Assembly (NCBI RefSeq): GCF_049445795.1 | Contig: NZ_JBMSDT010000011.1 | Location: 1 to 64,000, forward strand | DNA length: 64,000 nucleotides | Origin: Larkinella sp049445795 | GTDB taxonomy: Bacteria > Bacteroidota > Bacteroidia > Cytophagales > Spirosomataceae | Direction of reading: 5' to 3' | Shown here: positions 40,829 to 50,217 of the stretch, one piece after another | Position numbering within the stretch: the stretch's first letter is position 1 | Layout: each line of letters opens with the position of its first letter | Notes under the pieces: generated by a model | What the model was told of the DNA's origin: nothing | Database searches by the model: none | The model's input: only the letters and a program-made list of their open reading frames with translations | Program-made: the position numbers and the translations under genes

Positions 40829-43246
40829 TTACTTCATTCGCACCACCGTCACCCCGGCACCGCCCCGGTCGGCGTGTTCGTCCTGTAGGGAGGCCACTTG
40901 CGGGAAGGTGCGCAGGTGATTCCGAACCAGCGTTCGCAGAATGCCATCGCCTTTACCGTGCACGATCCGGAGTTCAGGATAGCCGAGCATCAGGCCGTTG
41001 TTGATGAAACTGTCGAGTTCGACCAGCGCTTCTTCGCCCCGTTTGCCCCGGATGTCGAGGTTGAAGCTAAAATTCATCATCTTCTCGTTTAGATCGATGC
41101 CCTGCACGCGCGGTCGGCTCGATTCGCCCACGGCTTCCTTGTATACTTTCCGGCTCACTTTTTCGAGCCGGTTTAGTTTAACCGTGGATTTAAGGTCGCC
41201 AATCCGGATTTCGGCGTCTTTGCCGCGCAGGGCCAGTACCTCGCCGATAGTGGTTTGCCCCTTGATCCGGACGAAACTGCCCACGCCAATGGCGCTGTTG
41301 TCGGGTAGATACTCTTCCGATTCGGTCCGGTTTGGGGTTGGCTCGTCAACCAGCGTGTCGGTTTTCAGCTCTTTTTTCTCAAACTGTTCCAGTTCCTGCC
41401 GGACCAGCCGGGTCGTGTCGCGGTCGGCTTTGTTCTCCTTGATTTCCCGAATCGTGTTTTCGATGCGCTGGTTGGCTTCGGCGACGAGTGCTTTGGCTTT
41501 CTGCTTGGCTTCGTTCAGCAGCCGCTTCTGGTCGTTGTCGAGCCGGGTTTTCAGGGCGGTTGTTTCAGCCAGTTGTTGCGCCAGTTTGCGCTGGTTGATA
41601 CCGATCTCCAGGTTTTTTTCGGCAAAAACCCGCTTCTCAATGTCCAGTTCTTTCAGCAGTTTTTCCAGATTCACCTGCTGCGACCCCAGTTTTTCCTTAG
41701 CCCGGTCGATAACGGCTTTGGGCAGGCCGATCTTCGACGCAATCTCGAAGGCAAACGAACTGCCCGGCCGGCCGATTTCAAGTTCGTAGAGCGGTTCGAG
41801 GTGTTCGCCGTCAAATCGCATCGCGCCGTTGACGAGTCCGGCGGTTTTGTCGGCAAAAAGTTTCAGGTTCGTGTAGTGCGTGTTGATGACCCCGTACGCC
41901 CCCGATTTCGTCAGTTCTTCCAGGATGGCTTCGGCAATGGCCCCGCCCAAACCGGGTTCGGTGCCGGTCCCGAATTCATCAATGAGAAAGAGCGTTTTGC
42001 GGTTCGACAGCGTCACAAACGCCTTCATGCTCGTCAGGTGCGAGCTGTAGGTGCTGAGGTCGTTTTCCAGCGATTGCTCGTCGCCAATGTCGATGAACAA
42101 ATTCTGGAAAATCCCGGCGGTCGAGCCTTCGATGACCGGGATCAGCAAACCGCTCTGGAGCATGTATTGCAGCAAGCCGATAGTTTTGAGGGCCACCGAT
42201 TTCCCGCCCGCGTTCGGTCCCGAAATGATCAGGATTCGCTGGCTGGCATCAAGCAACAAGGTCAGTGGCACCACTTTTTTGCCCTGTTTCTGAAACGACA
42301 GATGCAGTAGCGGGTGCCGGGCCTGGAGCCAGTCGACCAGCGGCTGATTGACCAGTTTGGGCATATCGGCGTCGATCTGAACGGCCAGTTTGGCCTTGGC
42401 CCGGATGAAGTCGATCAGGCCCAGAAAGGTGGTCGCGCGTTGCAGTTCGGGTAGGAAAGGCCGGGCAATATCGGTCAGCTCGCGCAGGATGCGGGCCACT
42501 TCGCGCCGTTCTTCGTATTCCAGTTCGCGGATTTCGTTGTTGGTGTCGAATACTTCCGCCGGTTCGATAAAAACCGTCTGGCCCGTGGACGATTCATCGT
42601 GAATGAAGCCCTTCAGCCTCCGTTTGTGTTCGGACGAAATCGGAATCACCACCCGACCATTTCGGATCGTGAGCGAAATGTCGTCGGGCATCCAGCCCTG
42701 CTGGCGGGCATTTTTCATGATGCTCTCCATCTTTTTCCGCAACCCGGCCTGTTCGGTGATGATGCGTCGGCGGATGCTGGCGAGTTCGGGCGAAGCCGAG
42801 TCGCGGACGTGGCCCCGGTCGTCGATGACCCGTTCGATGGCGTCGGTCAGTTTCTTGTCGACTGTGATGCTGTCGGCCAGTTCGGTTAGGTACGGATACG
42901 TTTCTTTATCCTTGTCGGCCAGAAACCGCAGGCATTGCTGGATGGTCCGAAGGGTCAGTTTCAGGTCGAAAAACTCCGCTTCGGTCAGCATCATGCCTTC
43001 AATCCGGATTTTGCTGAGCTGCGGCCGGATATCGAGGTAGTTGGAAGCCGGAAATTCCGGTTCGTACTGCACGATGGTCTTGAACTCGGCCACCTGCCGG
43101 AGCATTTTATCGATGAGCTGGAAATTATCGGAAAACCGGATTTTGTCGACATACGACTGCCCCAGTGGACTCAAACAAGCCTCCCGGAGCAGGTCGCGGA
43201 TTTTATCGAAACCCAGTTTTTGTTCAAATGAATCAGGGTACAGCAT
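40829..43246 (-). CDS. mutS2: Endonuclease MutS2
   Basis: The 805-residue protein has the MutS2 layout: MutS core and lever domains (1-310), ATPase with Walker A GPNAGGKS at 343-350, Walker B (TLFLIDEFGTGTEP) and the conserved NTHYTNLK motif, a long coiled-coil clamp (520-640), and a C-terminal Smr domain with LDIRGKRGEEALVELD and ELRIVHGKGDGILR, the LDxRG and HGxGxG nuclease motifs. No mismatch-recognition domain I is present, as expected. MutS2 restrains recombination or rescues collided ribosomes depending on the species. The start lies 16 bases from a palindromic element at 43263-43348, which therefore may influence its promoter. Confidence 0.97.
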   Translation of the reverse strand: MLYPDSFEQKLGFDKIRDLLREACLSPLGQSYVDKIRFSDNFQLIDKMLRQVAEFKTIVQYEPEFPASNYLDIRPQLSKIRIEGMMLTEAEFFDLKLTLRTIQQCLRFLADKDKETYPYLTELADSITVDKKLTDAIERVIDDRGHVRDSASPELASIRRRIITEQAGLRKKMESIMKNARQQGWMPDDISLTIRNGRVVIPISSEHKRRLKGFIHDESSTGQTVFIEPAEVFDTNNEIRELEYEERREVARILRELTDIARPFLPELQRATTFLGLIDFIRAKAKLAVQIDADMPKLVNQPLVDWLQARHPLLHLSFQKQGKKVVPLTLLLDASQRILIISGPNAGGKSVALKTIGLLQYMLQSGLLIPVIEGSTAGIFQNLFIDIGDEQSLENDLSTYSSHLTSMKAFVTLSNRKTLFLIDEFGTGTEPGLGGAIAEAILEELTKSGAYGVINTHYTNLKLFADKTAGLVNGAMRFDGEHLEPLYELEIGRPGSSFAFEIASKIGLPKAVIDRAKEKLGSQQVNLEKLLKELDIEKRVFAEKNLEIGINQRKLAQQLAETTALKTRLDNDQKRLLNEAKQKAKALVAEANQRIENTIREIKENKADRDTTRLVRQELEQFEKKELKTDTLVDEPTPNRTESEEYLPDNSAIGVGSFVRIKGQTTIGEVLALRGKDAEIRIGDLKSTVKLNRLEKVSRKVYKEAVGESSRPRVQGIDLNEKMMNFSFNLDIRGKRGEEALVELDSFINNGLMLGYPELRIVHGKGDGILRTLVRNHLRTFPQVASLQDEHADRGGAGVTVVRMK

Positions 43247-43262
43247 TTAGTTGTTTGTTTCT

Positions 43263-43348
43263 CGTACCCACGGACTTTAGTCCGTGTTTTTACGGCTAAC
43301 TTTTTCGAGTAGAAAGCTAAAAAACACGGACTAAAGTCCGTGGGTACG
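43263..43348. repeat. REP-like inverted pair in the mutS2/HMG-CoA lyase divergent gap
   Basis: Arms at 43263-43286 and 43325-43348 are perfect inverted copies of 24 bases; each contains its own near-palindrome CACGGACTTTAGTCCGTG. TTTTT follows the left arm and AAAAAA precedes the right. Its arms differ from those at 44331-44416 mainly by A to G and T to C changes in the palindrome (CACGGGCT). It has the shape of a bidirectional terminator but sits between divergent starts. Confidence 0.85.
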
Positions 43349-43474
43349 TAAGGGGTAACAGTTACTTCCGGCGGGCGGTTCTCTTTTGGAAAAGAAAACC
43401 GCAAAGCTACGGACGTACCGGCAATTTTGGTTGGATTCGCTATTTTTCTATGCTGAAAACCGTCATCTTGCAGC

Positions 43475-44347
43475 ATGGATTCGTTTAAACTGATCGAATG
43501 CCCGCGCGACGCCATGCAGGGGTTGCACGACTTCATCCCGACGGCCGACAAAATCCGGTACCTGAACGCGTTGTTGCGGGTCGGCTTCGATACGCTCGAC
43601 TTTGGGAGCTTTGTTTCGCCCAAAGCCATTCCACAACTCCGTGATACGGCCGAGGTGCTGGCGGGCCTGGATCTGACCGAAACCCGGACGAAATTACTAG
43701 CCATAGTCGCCAACGTTCGCGGGGCCGAACAGGCGGTTTTGTTTCCTCAGATTCAGTTTCTTGGCTTTCCGCTCTCGGTTTCGGAAACCTTTCAGCTTCG
43801 GAACACCAACAAAACCATCGAACAGGCGTTCTCGGAGGTCGAAGCTATCCAGGACTTGTGTCAGCAGCACGGCAAACAACTGGTTGTTTACCTGTCGATG
43901 GGCTTTGGAAATCCGTATGGCGACCCGTATAACCCGGACGTGGTCGGGCAGTTTACCGAGCGACTGGTTCAACGGGGTATTTCGATTATTGCTCCGTCTG
44001 ATACCGTAGGTTCCTCGACCCCCGAAGGCATCGAAACGTTGTTTTGGTATCTGCTCAAAACCTTTCCTGACGTTGAGTTTGGAGCGCATCTGCATTCTCG
44101 GCCCGAACAGGTTGCCGAAAAAGTCCGGGCGGCTTTACGGGCGGGTATCCGGCGCATCGACGGGGCACTGCACGGTTTTGGTGGTTGCCCGATGGCGGCT
44201 GACGACCTGACCGGTAATTTGCCCACGGAACAAATTGTTCTCCAGCTTAAGCAAGCCGGTATTCCGTTGGCGATCAACCGCGATCGGCTGGCCAAAGCGC
44301 TGGAACTGTCGGCCGAGGTGCTGGGTTCCCGTACCCACGGGCTTTAG
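43475..44347 (+). CDS. Hydroxymethylglutaryl-CoA lyase-like protein
   Basis: The 290-residue TIM-barrel protein belongs to the HMGL-like family. KLIECPRDAMQGLHDFIPT provides the substrate-binding Arg-Asp pair, YLSMGFGNPYGDPY and IAPSDTVGSSTP match, AHLHSRPEQ has the metal HxH, and HGFGGCPMAADDLTGN is the catalytic loop with the Cys of GGCP. HMG-CoA lyase splits HMG-CoA into acetoacetate and acetyl-CoA in leucine breakdown; the same fold serves other lyases. The last five or so residues (SRTHGL) and the stop come from the REP-like repeat beginning at 44331, so the repeat has replaced the native end of the gene. Activity is not expected to suffer. Confidence 0.9.
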   Translation: MDSFKLIECPRDAMQGLHDFIPTADKIRYLNALLRVGFDTLDFGSFVSPKAIPQLRDTAEVLAGLDLTETRTKLLAIVANVRGAEQAVLFPQIQFLGFPLSVSETFQLRNTNKTIEQAFSEVEAIQDLCQQHGKQLVVYLSMGFGNPYGDPYNPDVVGQFTERLVQRGISIIAPSDTVGSSTPEGIETLFWYLLKTFPDVEFGAHLHSRPEQVAEKVRAALRAGIRRIDGALHGFGGCPMAADDLTGNLPTEQIVLQLKQAGIPLAINRDRLAKALELSAEVLGSRTHGL

Positions 44348-44416
44348 CCCGTGTTTTTTGAGTTTATTCCAACTAATTGGTCATACCAACTCACACGGGC
44401 TGAAGCCCGTGGGTAC
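44331..44416. repeat. REP-like inverted pair that forms the end of two convergent genes
   Basis: GTACCCACGGGCTTTAGCCC at the left (44331-44353, followed by six T) pairs with 44394-44416 with one mismatch. Each arm holds a palindrome CACGGGCT/AGCCCGTG. The left arm carries the lyase stop codon at 44345-44347; the right arm ends on the first base of the stop of the next gene (44416-44418). It likely acts as a two-way terminator. Confidence 0.85.
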
Positions 44417-44940
44417 TAGAGGAAAACCGCCTGCACTTCGTCCTTAACGGCTTTTAGCCCGGCGGCCGTCGGCTGTACCTCTTTCTGAATGATGTTGTCG
44501 AAAATCTTTTTGGACAAGTCCAGGGCGGGGGCTTCGGGCGCTACTTCGCTGGCCGATTCGTTGATGAGCACCACCACCTCGTTCATGGCGTTCTGCACGG
44601 CTTCCCAAACCGGCTGGCTCATGTAAATCTGCTGCGACACGTTGTGGTTATATTCTTCCCGGATGTCGCGTAACAGCACTTGCTGAAATTCCAGGGCCAC
44701 GGCGGCTTGTCCGCTCAACCGCAGCAGCAGGTTGCTGGGCGTAATCCGTTCCAGAAACAGAACCATGCGTTCGTAAGCCTGTAACCGCAAGGGAGTGACT
44801 TCGCTGGCATAGCGGTTTTTAACCTCGACGCGTTGTTTTTCGGCTTCCCGTTCCAGCATCAACCGGACTGTTACAAACATTCCGTACAGCACCAGCCCGG
44901 CGGGGACAATGAGTTTTACTAATTCAGCAATAACTTCCAT
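44416..44940 (-). CDS. Membrane-anchored helical protein conserved in Bacteroidota
   Basis: The 174-residue protein has one N-terminal membrane helix (LVKLIVPAGLVLYGMFVTVR) and a cytoplasmic helical body (TPLRLQAYERMVLFLERITP, LLRLSGQAAVALEFQQVLLR, QQIYMSQPVWEAVQNAMNEV). I recall this pattern from an uncharacterised Bacteroidota family (DUF7935, from memory, not verified). The ERMVLFLERI and EYNHNVSQQIYMS segments seem the most conserved. There is no known function. The gene is divergent from the IscA-like gene (174-base gap) and converges with the HMG-CoA lyase-like gene over a REP-like element. Confidence 0.75.
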   Translation of the reverse strand: MEVIAELVKLIVPAGLVLYGMFVTVRLMLEREAEKQRVEVKNRYASEVTPLRLQAYERMVLFLERITPSNLLLRLSGQAAVALEFQQVLLRDIREEYNHNVSQQIYMSQPVWEAVQNAMNEVVVLINESASEVAPEAPALDLSKKIFDNIIQKEVQPTAAGLKAVKDEVQAVFL

Positions 44941-45114
44941 ACGTATTTTTTCAGTTACTGTTCCTTATCGCTTTCCCGGTTGGTCGGTTAATTCTTGAAA
45001 GAAACCCTTGTTTGAACCGGAACCTAAAACCTTAGGAGGAAAACCGTAAACGGTTGCCTATATTGTGAGGCAAAGTTTGTAAATTTCACTCAGCAAACGG
45101 AATTTTTACTTAGT

Positions 45115-45441
45115 ATGTTTCTTTCAAGTATCGAAAATCCGGTTCGACTGACGCCCGCTGCCCGGGATCAGATTCAGGATACGTTACGGACCAATAAAAT
45201 TCCCGAAACCTATGGATTGCGAGTCGGCATTCGGGGAGGAGGGTGTGGTTCGTCGTGGATGCTTGGGTTCGATCAGCCGGGCCAGGGGGACGAGGTGTTT
45301 GAAGTGGATTCGGTTCGGGTGATTATTGATAAAAAACACCTGCTCTACGTCCTGGGAGTTGAAGTTGGCTACGAAAACGCGGAGGGAGAACGTGGTTTCA
45401 CCATTGAAAAGCCCGACCGGGTCATATCCGATAACACCTAA
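45115..45441 (+). CDS. IscA/HesB-like protein lacking the C-terminal cysteine pair
   Basis: The 108-residue protein has the IscA/HesB fold: VRLTPAARDQIQDTLRTN, YGLRVGIRGGGCGSSWMLGF with the conserved Cys44 and VDSVRVIIDKKHLLYVLGVEVGYE. Canonical A-type Fe-S carriers end with GFxFxNPNAxxxCGCGxSF; here the end is RGFTIEKPDRVI and the CGC pair is missing. A normal Fe-S carrier role is therefore doubtful; non-cluster HesB-like proteins are known in several bacteria, of unknown role. The next gene, 56 bases downstream, is the NtrY-like kinase, so co-expression is possible. Confidence 0.85.
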   Translation: MFLSSIENPVRLTPAARDQIQDTLRTNKIPETYGLRVGIRGGGCGSSWMLGFDQPGQGDEVFEVDSVRVIIDKKHLLYVLGVEVGYENAEGERGFTIEKPDRVISDNT

Positions 45442-45497
45442 CTAACGTCAGAAAGGTGCCAGAAAATTTGGCATGATTTTGGGGTTAAATCAGATAA

Positions 45498-48400
45498 GTG
45501 AAAGCCCACTCAGCTCTATTTCTTGTGAGTATACTCAACAAGCATATTTTTCTGATTTTATCCATTCTGGCACTCGGATTGTCGGTCTTCTTCAATTCGG
45601 TGTTGGAGAAGGGGGCTATCAGTGCGGCTGATGAGCAATACTTACGGACCACCCAGCAGCGGATTAAAGATGAACTGGACCGTAGTGCCGACGAACTGCA
45701 ACAGGTCCGGGAGCAACTTCAGGAACATAAACCACCCTATACGTTTTCCGCGTTAAGGCTTGAAACGAAGTATCCTTACTACATTTTTAGCAACCAACAA
45801 CTGCTATTCTGGTCGGATTACCGGTTTATTCCGGATTACAAGCGGCTTCGTAGTGTTATTTACCCTAAATACATAAGCTTCCCCCAGGGCGATTATGTCG
45901 TAAACCGGCAGGTGATCAAACAGGGGAAAGAGTTGCTGGAAGTCTTTTCGCTGGTGACGATTTACCGGAGATACCAGTACGAAAACAGTTACTTACGTTC
46001 GGGGTATAATCCGGACCTGTTTACGGTAAAGCCCGCCGAGATCAAATCGGAAAAGAGCAGCATTTACCAGAGTATGTATGATTCGACGCCGGTTTTTCTG
46101 TTTTCGGTAGTACCTCCGCAGATGGAAGGTTACCAGAACCAGACGTCGCCCGTCAACACGGTCATACTGGTGATGCTGTCGGTTTTTTTCATGGGAATTT
46201 ACCTCATCCGCAGTACGCTTTCTCTCCGCAGAAGTCGCCATTACGGGGCCGGATTTATTATTCTGGCCCTTTATCTGGTCGTTTTACGGGCGGTAATGCT
46301 GTATTTTGGGGTACCCTTTCTGTTTTTTGAATCGTCGTTGTTTAATCCCAGTAAGTTTGGAGCTTCGGTTGTTGCGCCGTCGCTGGGCGACCAGTTGCTG
46401 AATTGTCTGGCGCTGGTAGTGCTGTCGCTTTACCTGGCCAATACCTTTTACCGAACCCGCTCGTACTACTGGCTCCTCCGGCAATCCGATGGGGTGAAAA
46501 TCCTGGTTTCCATCGTTTCGGTGGTGCTCAGCTACGTGGTTTTCTACGGTGCTTACCAGGAACTGAGTACGATTTACGAAAATGCCGAGGTCACGCTCGA
46601 CATTACGCTGAGCCTTTCATTGACTAGCCTGAAAGTGGCCTGTCTGTTGCTGTTCGTCGGGACGTCTACCGTTTTTTTTCTACTCCAGCATGTGCTGGCG
46701 AGCTTGTTTCTCCGGTTGAACCTCACGTACTGGCGCGGGTTGATCTGGTTTGCCATCGGAACGGTGCTGACCGTTGCGGTACTCTGGCAGGGCCTGATGC
46801 CTGTCCCCTGGCTTCTGGGCATCCAGGCTGTCTGTTTTCTGGTGCTCTACCTGCCCCGGTTTCCCCGTTCCCTGTATACTTTTCGGTATAAAACGACACT
46901 TTACCTGTTCTTTACCGCCCTGATCTGTGCCATTATGGCGACGTCCATCGTGTACATCCAGGGATTGAAGAAAGACTTGATCAACAAACGGAAGCTTGGC
47001 GAACAATTGCTGGTAGAAAACGATACATTTGGCGAGTTTCTGCTCAACAAATCCCGTTCGGCCATTATCCAGGACGCAGAACTGAAGCGGGTTATGACCA
47101 GCGACACGTTGCTGGTGCGGGAACGGATTCAGCAACGCATAAAATCGATTCACCTTGATAAACACTTCGAACGCTATGGCGTAGAAGTGCTGGTATTTAA
47201 TTCGTCGCCTTCCGCCAGCGGGCAACAGACGGAAGCCAGTTACAAACGTTATGCCGAGCGGTTTAAGCAGGAGCGCTATCAAACACAATATCCTGATATC
47301 TACTTCATTAACGAAGCGGGTAACAACTTTCGCAAACAATATATACAGTTTCTCGACATCCGGCAAGGGAATCAGCTTGTGGGCCATATTGTACTCGATC
47401 TTAAATGGAATAGCCAGCATACCAACCATATCAACTCCGAGTTTCTGACCGACCGTAAATTCATTCGGGCGGCAGAAACCCAGGTTTACAGCTATGCGGT
47501 CTTTAAACCTCATGAGAAGGATCCTTACACATTCGGAGAGTACAACTATGAACGCCGTTTTCCGGCATCCCTGCTGAAGAATCCGGACTTGTACGAAGAC
47601 GGTATTTCCTATAACGCCTACAAACACGTCGGTTTGAGTGATGACAGTGGCCGGATCATCGTGATTTCATCGAAAAGCTACCCCGTCCGCAGTATTTTCT
47701 CAAATTTCTCGTTTCTGTATCTGATTCTGATTCTATATATCCTGCTGTTGTTCCTGATCTACGCCATTCGCTTCGGATTTTCACAATTTTACATCAGCTA
47801 TTCTACCAAAACCCAGCTTTACCTGAACGTAGCCTTTTTTTTGCCACTGGTGCTGGTGGTGGCCATTACGTTTGGAGTGATTAGTTCTAATTATGATGTC
47901 TATCAGGAAAGTACGTACCTGACCAATGCGAAGAACATTAGCGCCAATTTTTTAACCAATTGGAAACGGTATTTGCAGGCCGATGCCAGTGAAGCCTACA
48001 TCCAGGAGGAACTACAGAAAATTACACAAGATGACGAAATCGATATCAGTGTATTCGATGTAAAGGGAAATTTGCGCTGTTCGACTCAGCCGCTGGTCTA
48101 CGAAAGTGGCCATTTGTCCAAACGAATCAATCCGCAGGCCTATATCCATCTGATCGAAGACAAGGAAACCCAGGTTTTGCTGATGGAGTCGCTGGGAACG
48201 AAGATGTACCGAACCGCTTATGCGAGTATTAAAGATTACGACGGTCGGTTGCTGGGCATTCTGGCCGTATCACACTTCGGTTCAGAACCCGAACTGGAAC
48301 ATCAGATGATCGATGTCGTGACAACGGCCCTGAGCGTTTTCACCGGCTTGTTCATGATTTTCCTGCTGGTTTCGTACTGGGCGTCTACCGTATTAACAAA

Positions 48401-49280
48401 ACCGCTGAAAATCATTACCCAGAAGATCCGGCGCACAAACCTGGATCGTTTCAACGAACCGCTCGACTGGAAATCCGACGATGAAATCGGATTGCTTATC
48501 GGCGAATATAACCGCATGCTGGTGAAGCTGGAAGAGAAAAAACAGGCCCTGTCGCAGAGCGAAAAACAATCGGCCTGGCGGGAAATGGCCAAGCAGGTGG
48601 CCCACGAAATCAAGAATCCGCTGACGCCTATGAAGTTAACGCTGCAACACCTTCAGCGTACCCTTCAATCCGATAGCCCGACAGCCCGGCGGGTGTTGCA
48701 GCGTACGCTGGATACGCTGCTCGATCAGATCGACAACCTGAGCGACATTGCCACATCTTTTTCTGATTTTGCCAAAATGCCGCTTCCGAAACACGAACTG
48801 TTTGAGATTACGTCTGTAATCAACAAAGCAGCCGACCTCTATGCCGATGATGGAAAAATCACTCTCATTCGCGACATTTCTCCTTATCCGGTAATGGTTA
48901 TGGGCGATCGGCAATTGATCGGCCGTATTCTAACCAACTTAATTATCAATAGTGTACAGTCAGTCCCATCCGACCGGAAACCGGTCATTCATCTCCGGCT
49001 CTTGGTTAACGATGAACAGATCAACATTGAAATCCATGACAATGGCGCGGGTGTACCGGAGTCCATCCGGAGCAAGATTTTCCTGCCTAACTTCAGTACG
49101 AAGGAAGGAGGGTCAGGATTAGGACTGGCCATTGCCAAACGCGGCATCGAACACGCCGGTGGCAGTATCTGGTTTGAAACCGCAACAGATGAGGGAACTA
49201 CTTTTTTCATTACGTTGCCCCACGTACCGCCCATTGGTTTGGGGAGTGGCCTAAAAGGCGAGAGTGTGGGGCTGAACTAG
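45498..49280 (+). CDS. Large multi-span NtrY-like sensor histidine kinase
   Basis: The start is GTG at 45498; the 1260-residue protein has an N-terminal helix (IFLILSILALGLSVFF), a periplasmic region, a block of about eight membrane helices (200-490), a second extracytoplasmic region (500-730), two more helices around 740 and 780 and another before the HAMP domain. TVLTKPLKIITQKIRRTNLD is HAMP-like; HisKA follows, with the phosphate-accepting His1036 in VAHEIKNPLTPMKLT, and a full HATPase domain with NLIINSVQSVP, NGAGVP and SGLGLAIAKR. HEIKNPLTP is typical of the NtrY/PhoR-like Bacteroidota kinases. No response regulator gene is next to it. The ligand is unknown. Confidence 0.92.
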   Translation: MKAHSALFLVSILNKHIFLILSILALGLSVFFNSVLEKGAISAADEQYLRTTQQRIKDELDRSADELQQVREQLQEHKPPYTFSALRLETKYPYYIFSNQQLLFWSDYRFIPDYKRLRSVIYPKYISFPQGDYVVNRQVIKQGKELLEVFSLVTIYRRYQYENSYLRSGYNPDLFTVKPAEIKSEKSSIYQSMYDSTPVFLFSVVPPQMEGYQNQTSPVNTVILVMLSVFFMGIYLIRSTLSLRRSRHYGAGFIILALYLVVLRAVMLYFGVPFLFFESSLFNPSKFGASVVAPSLGDQLLNCLALVVLSLYLANTFYRTRSYYWLLRQSDGVKILVSIVSVVLSYVVFYGAYQELSTIYENAEVTLDITLSLSLTSLKVACLLLFVGTSTVFFLLQHVLASLFLRLNLTYWRGLIWFAIGTVLTVAVLWQGLMPVPWLLGIQAVCFLVLYLPRFPRSLYTFRYKTTLYLFFTALICAIMATSIVYIQGLKKDLINKRKLGEQLLVENDTFGEFLLNKSRSAIIQDAELKRVMTSDTLLVRERIQQRIKSIHLDKHFERYGVEVLVFNSSPSASGQQTEASYKRYAERFKQERYQTQYPDIYFINEAGNNFRKQYIQFLDIRQGNQLVGHIVLDLKWNSQHTNHINSEFLTDRKFIRAAETQVYSYAVFKPHEKDPYTFGEYNYERRFPASLLKNPDLYEDGISYNAYKHVGLSDDSGRIIVISSKSYPVRSIFSNFSFLYLILILYILLLFLIYAIRFGFSQFYISYSTKTQLYLNVAFFLPLVLVVAITFGVISSNYDVYQESTYLTNAKNISANFLTNWKRYLQADASEAYIQEELQKITQDDEIDISVFDVKGNLRCSTQPLVYESGHLSKRINPQAYIHLIEDKETQVLLMESLGTKMYRTAYASIKDYDGRLLGILAVSHFGSEPELEHQMIDVVTTALSVFTGLFMIFLLVSYWASTVLTKPLKIITQKIRRTNLDRFNEPLDWKSDDEIGLLIGEYNRMLVKLEEKKQALSQSEKQSAWREMAKQVAHEIKNPLTPMKLTLQHLQRTLQSDSPTARRVLQRTLDTLLDQIDNLSDIATSFSDFAKMPLPKHELFEITSVINKAADLYADDGKITLIRDISPYPVMVMGDRQLIGRILTNLIINSVQSVPSDRKPVIHLRLLVNDEQINIEIHDNGAGVPESIRSKIFLPNFSTKEGGSGLGLAIAKRGIEHAGGSIWFETATDEGTTFFITLPHVPPIGLGSGLKGESVGLN

Positions 49281-49289
49281 AGGAACGGC

Positions 49290-49904
49290 TTATTCCGTCG
49301 GATCTTCGTCGATGGTGACGTGTTTCCAGTTTTCACCCGATCGAATCCGGTTTAGTTGCGTGTGCGTAATTCCAAACTGCTTGGCGATCATCTTCAGCCG
49401 GTTCTTCTCGTTTTTCAACAGTTTCTTGATCATTTTCACCTTCGACTCGGTCAGTTTGTAATTTCGAGTCCGTCGCGGCATTTCCCGGTTCAGAATGTTC
49501 GGGCTTTTGCGATTGTGTTCAATCATTTCGTCCTTGGTGGCCCATTTCAGGTTCTGGAAATGATTGTTCTTTTTGTCGTGGTCGAGGTGAATCACAAACG
49601 TCTGATCAGGACTTTCTCGCGGCACGAAGGCTTCCGCAATCAATTTGTGGAAGTACCGGTTGATGGTCTTCCCACCCGTCCGAATGTTGAGTGAACGATA
49701 GCCCTGAATAGTCGAGCCATTGATGAGCGTTCCGTTTTTAGGATCATTCTGGAAGCTTTTCATGCGACCAAAATTTGAAACTTCGTAGTGCGGTGGGTTC
49801 TCAACTCCTCCGAAATTGACAGGCACCCATTTCTCATTCCAGTAATTACTGGTTCTTTTCTCACTCATGCGCAGGTTTGATGCGGTTAGTAGGTTAGTGG
49901 CCAT
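49290..49904 (-). CDS. NUMOD4/HNH homing-type endonuclease
   Basis: The 204-residue protein has a NUMOD4 segment (WVPVNFGGVENPPHYEVSNF, then GRMKSF), HNH_3-type motif FVIHLDHDKKNNHFQNLKWA (His-Asp-His then the Asn residues of the beta-beta-alpha-metal fold), and a C-terminal helix-turn-helix-like region (KMIKKLLKNEKNRLKMIAKQ, FGITHTQLNRIRSGEN). This layout is that of free-standing homing-type endonucleases. MSEKRT at 49868 is an alternative start. It is not inside an intron here; it ends 9 bases from the convergent kinase gene. It could be a mobile, selfish gene; target unknown. Confidence 0.9.
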   Translation of the reverse strand: MATNLLTASNLRMSEKRTSNYWNEKWVPVNFGGVENPPHYEVSNFGRMKSFQNDPKNGTLINGSTIQGYRSLNIRTGGKTINRYFHKLIAEAFVPRESPDQTFVIHLDHDKKNNHFQNLKWATKDEMIEHNRKSPNILNREMPRRTRNYKLTESKVKMIKKLLKNEKNRLKMIAKQFGITHTQLNRIRSGENWKHVTIDEDPTE

Positions 49905-50217
49905 TTTGTTGAATGGTTAATTAACAGGTTTGCGAATAAAGTGTTGCCTCTAACTCAGCAAAATAACAGTTAAGCAGTTGTAACAGCGTCGCTGTAATCT
50001 TTACTACTGATAACTACAACAAAAAAATACGGTAAATTTGTTTAATATTAATACAAAAAAATTAAACAGAATAGTTCTCGCAACTAAATAATATTTTTTT
50101 GGATGAACCAGAACGGGAACCGTGCCTATATATACGAAAGTGAAACCGCCCAGGATTTGACGGGGAACTAAACGGATCGTTTGGAGTTATTTAAAAAAGC
50201 AATGGTATAAAACAGTC
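49905..50217. other. 313-base divergent gap, very AT-rich
   Basis: No gene. TAAATTTG at 50033-50040 matches the -7 box TANNTTTG on the plus strand, but no TTG lies at the right distance upstream. A small palindrome ACAGCGTCGCTGT lies at 49983-49995. AT content rises sharply around 50000-50110. Confidence 0.4.

Noticed and set aside
41573..42310. 245-codon plus-strand frame opposite mutS2
   Set aside because: Antisense to the conserved ATPase domain.
46680..47627. 315-codon minus-strand frame inside the NtrY-like kinase gene
   Set aside because: It is fully antisense to a gene with clear domains; no motifs and biased composition.
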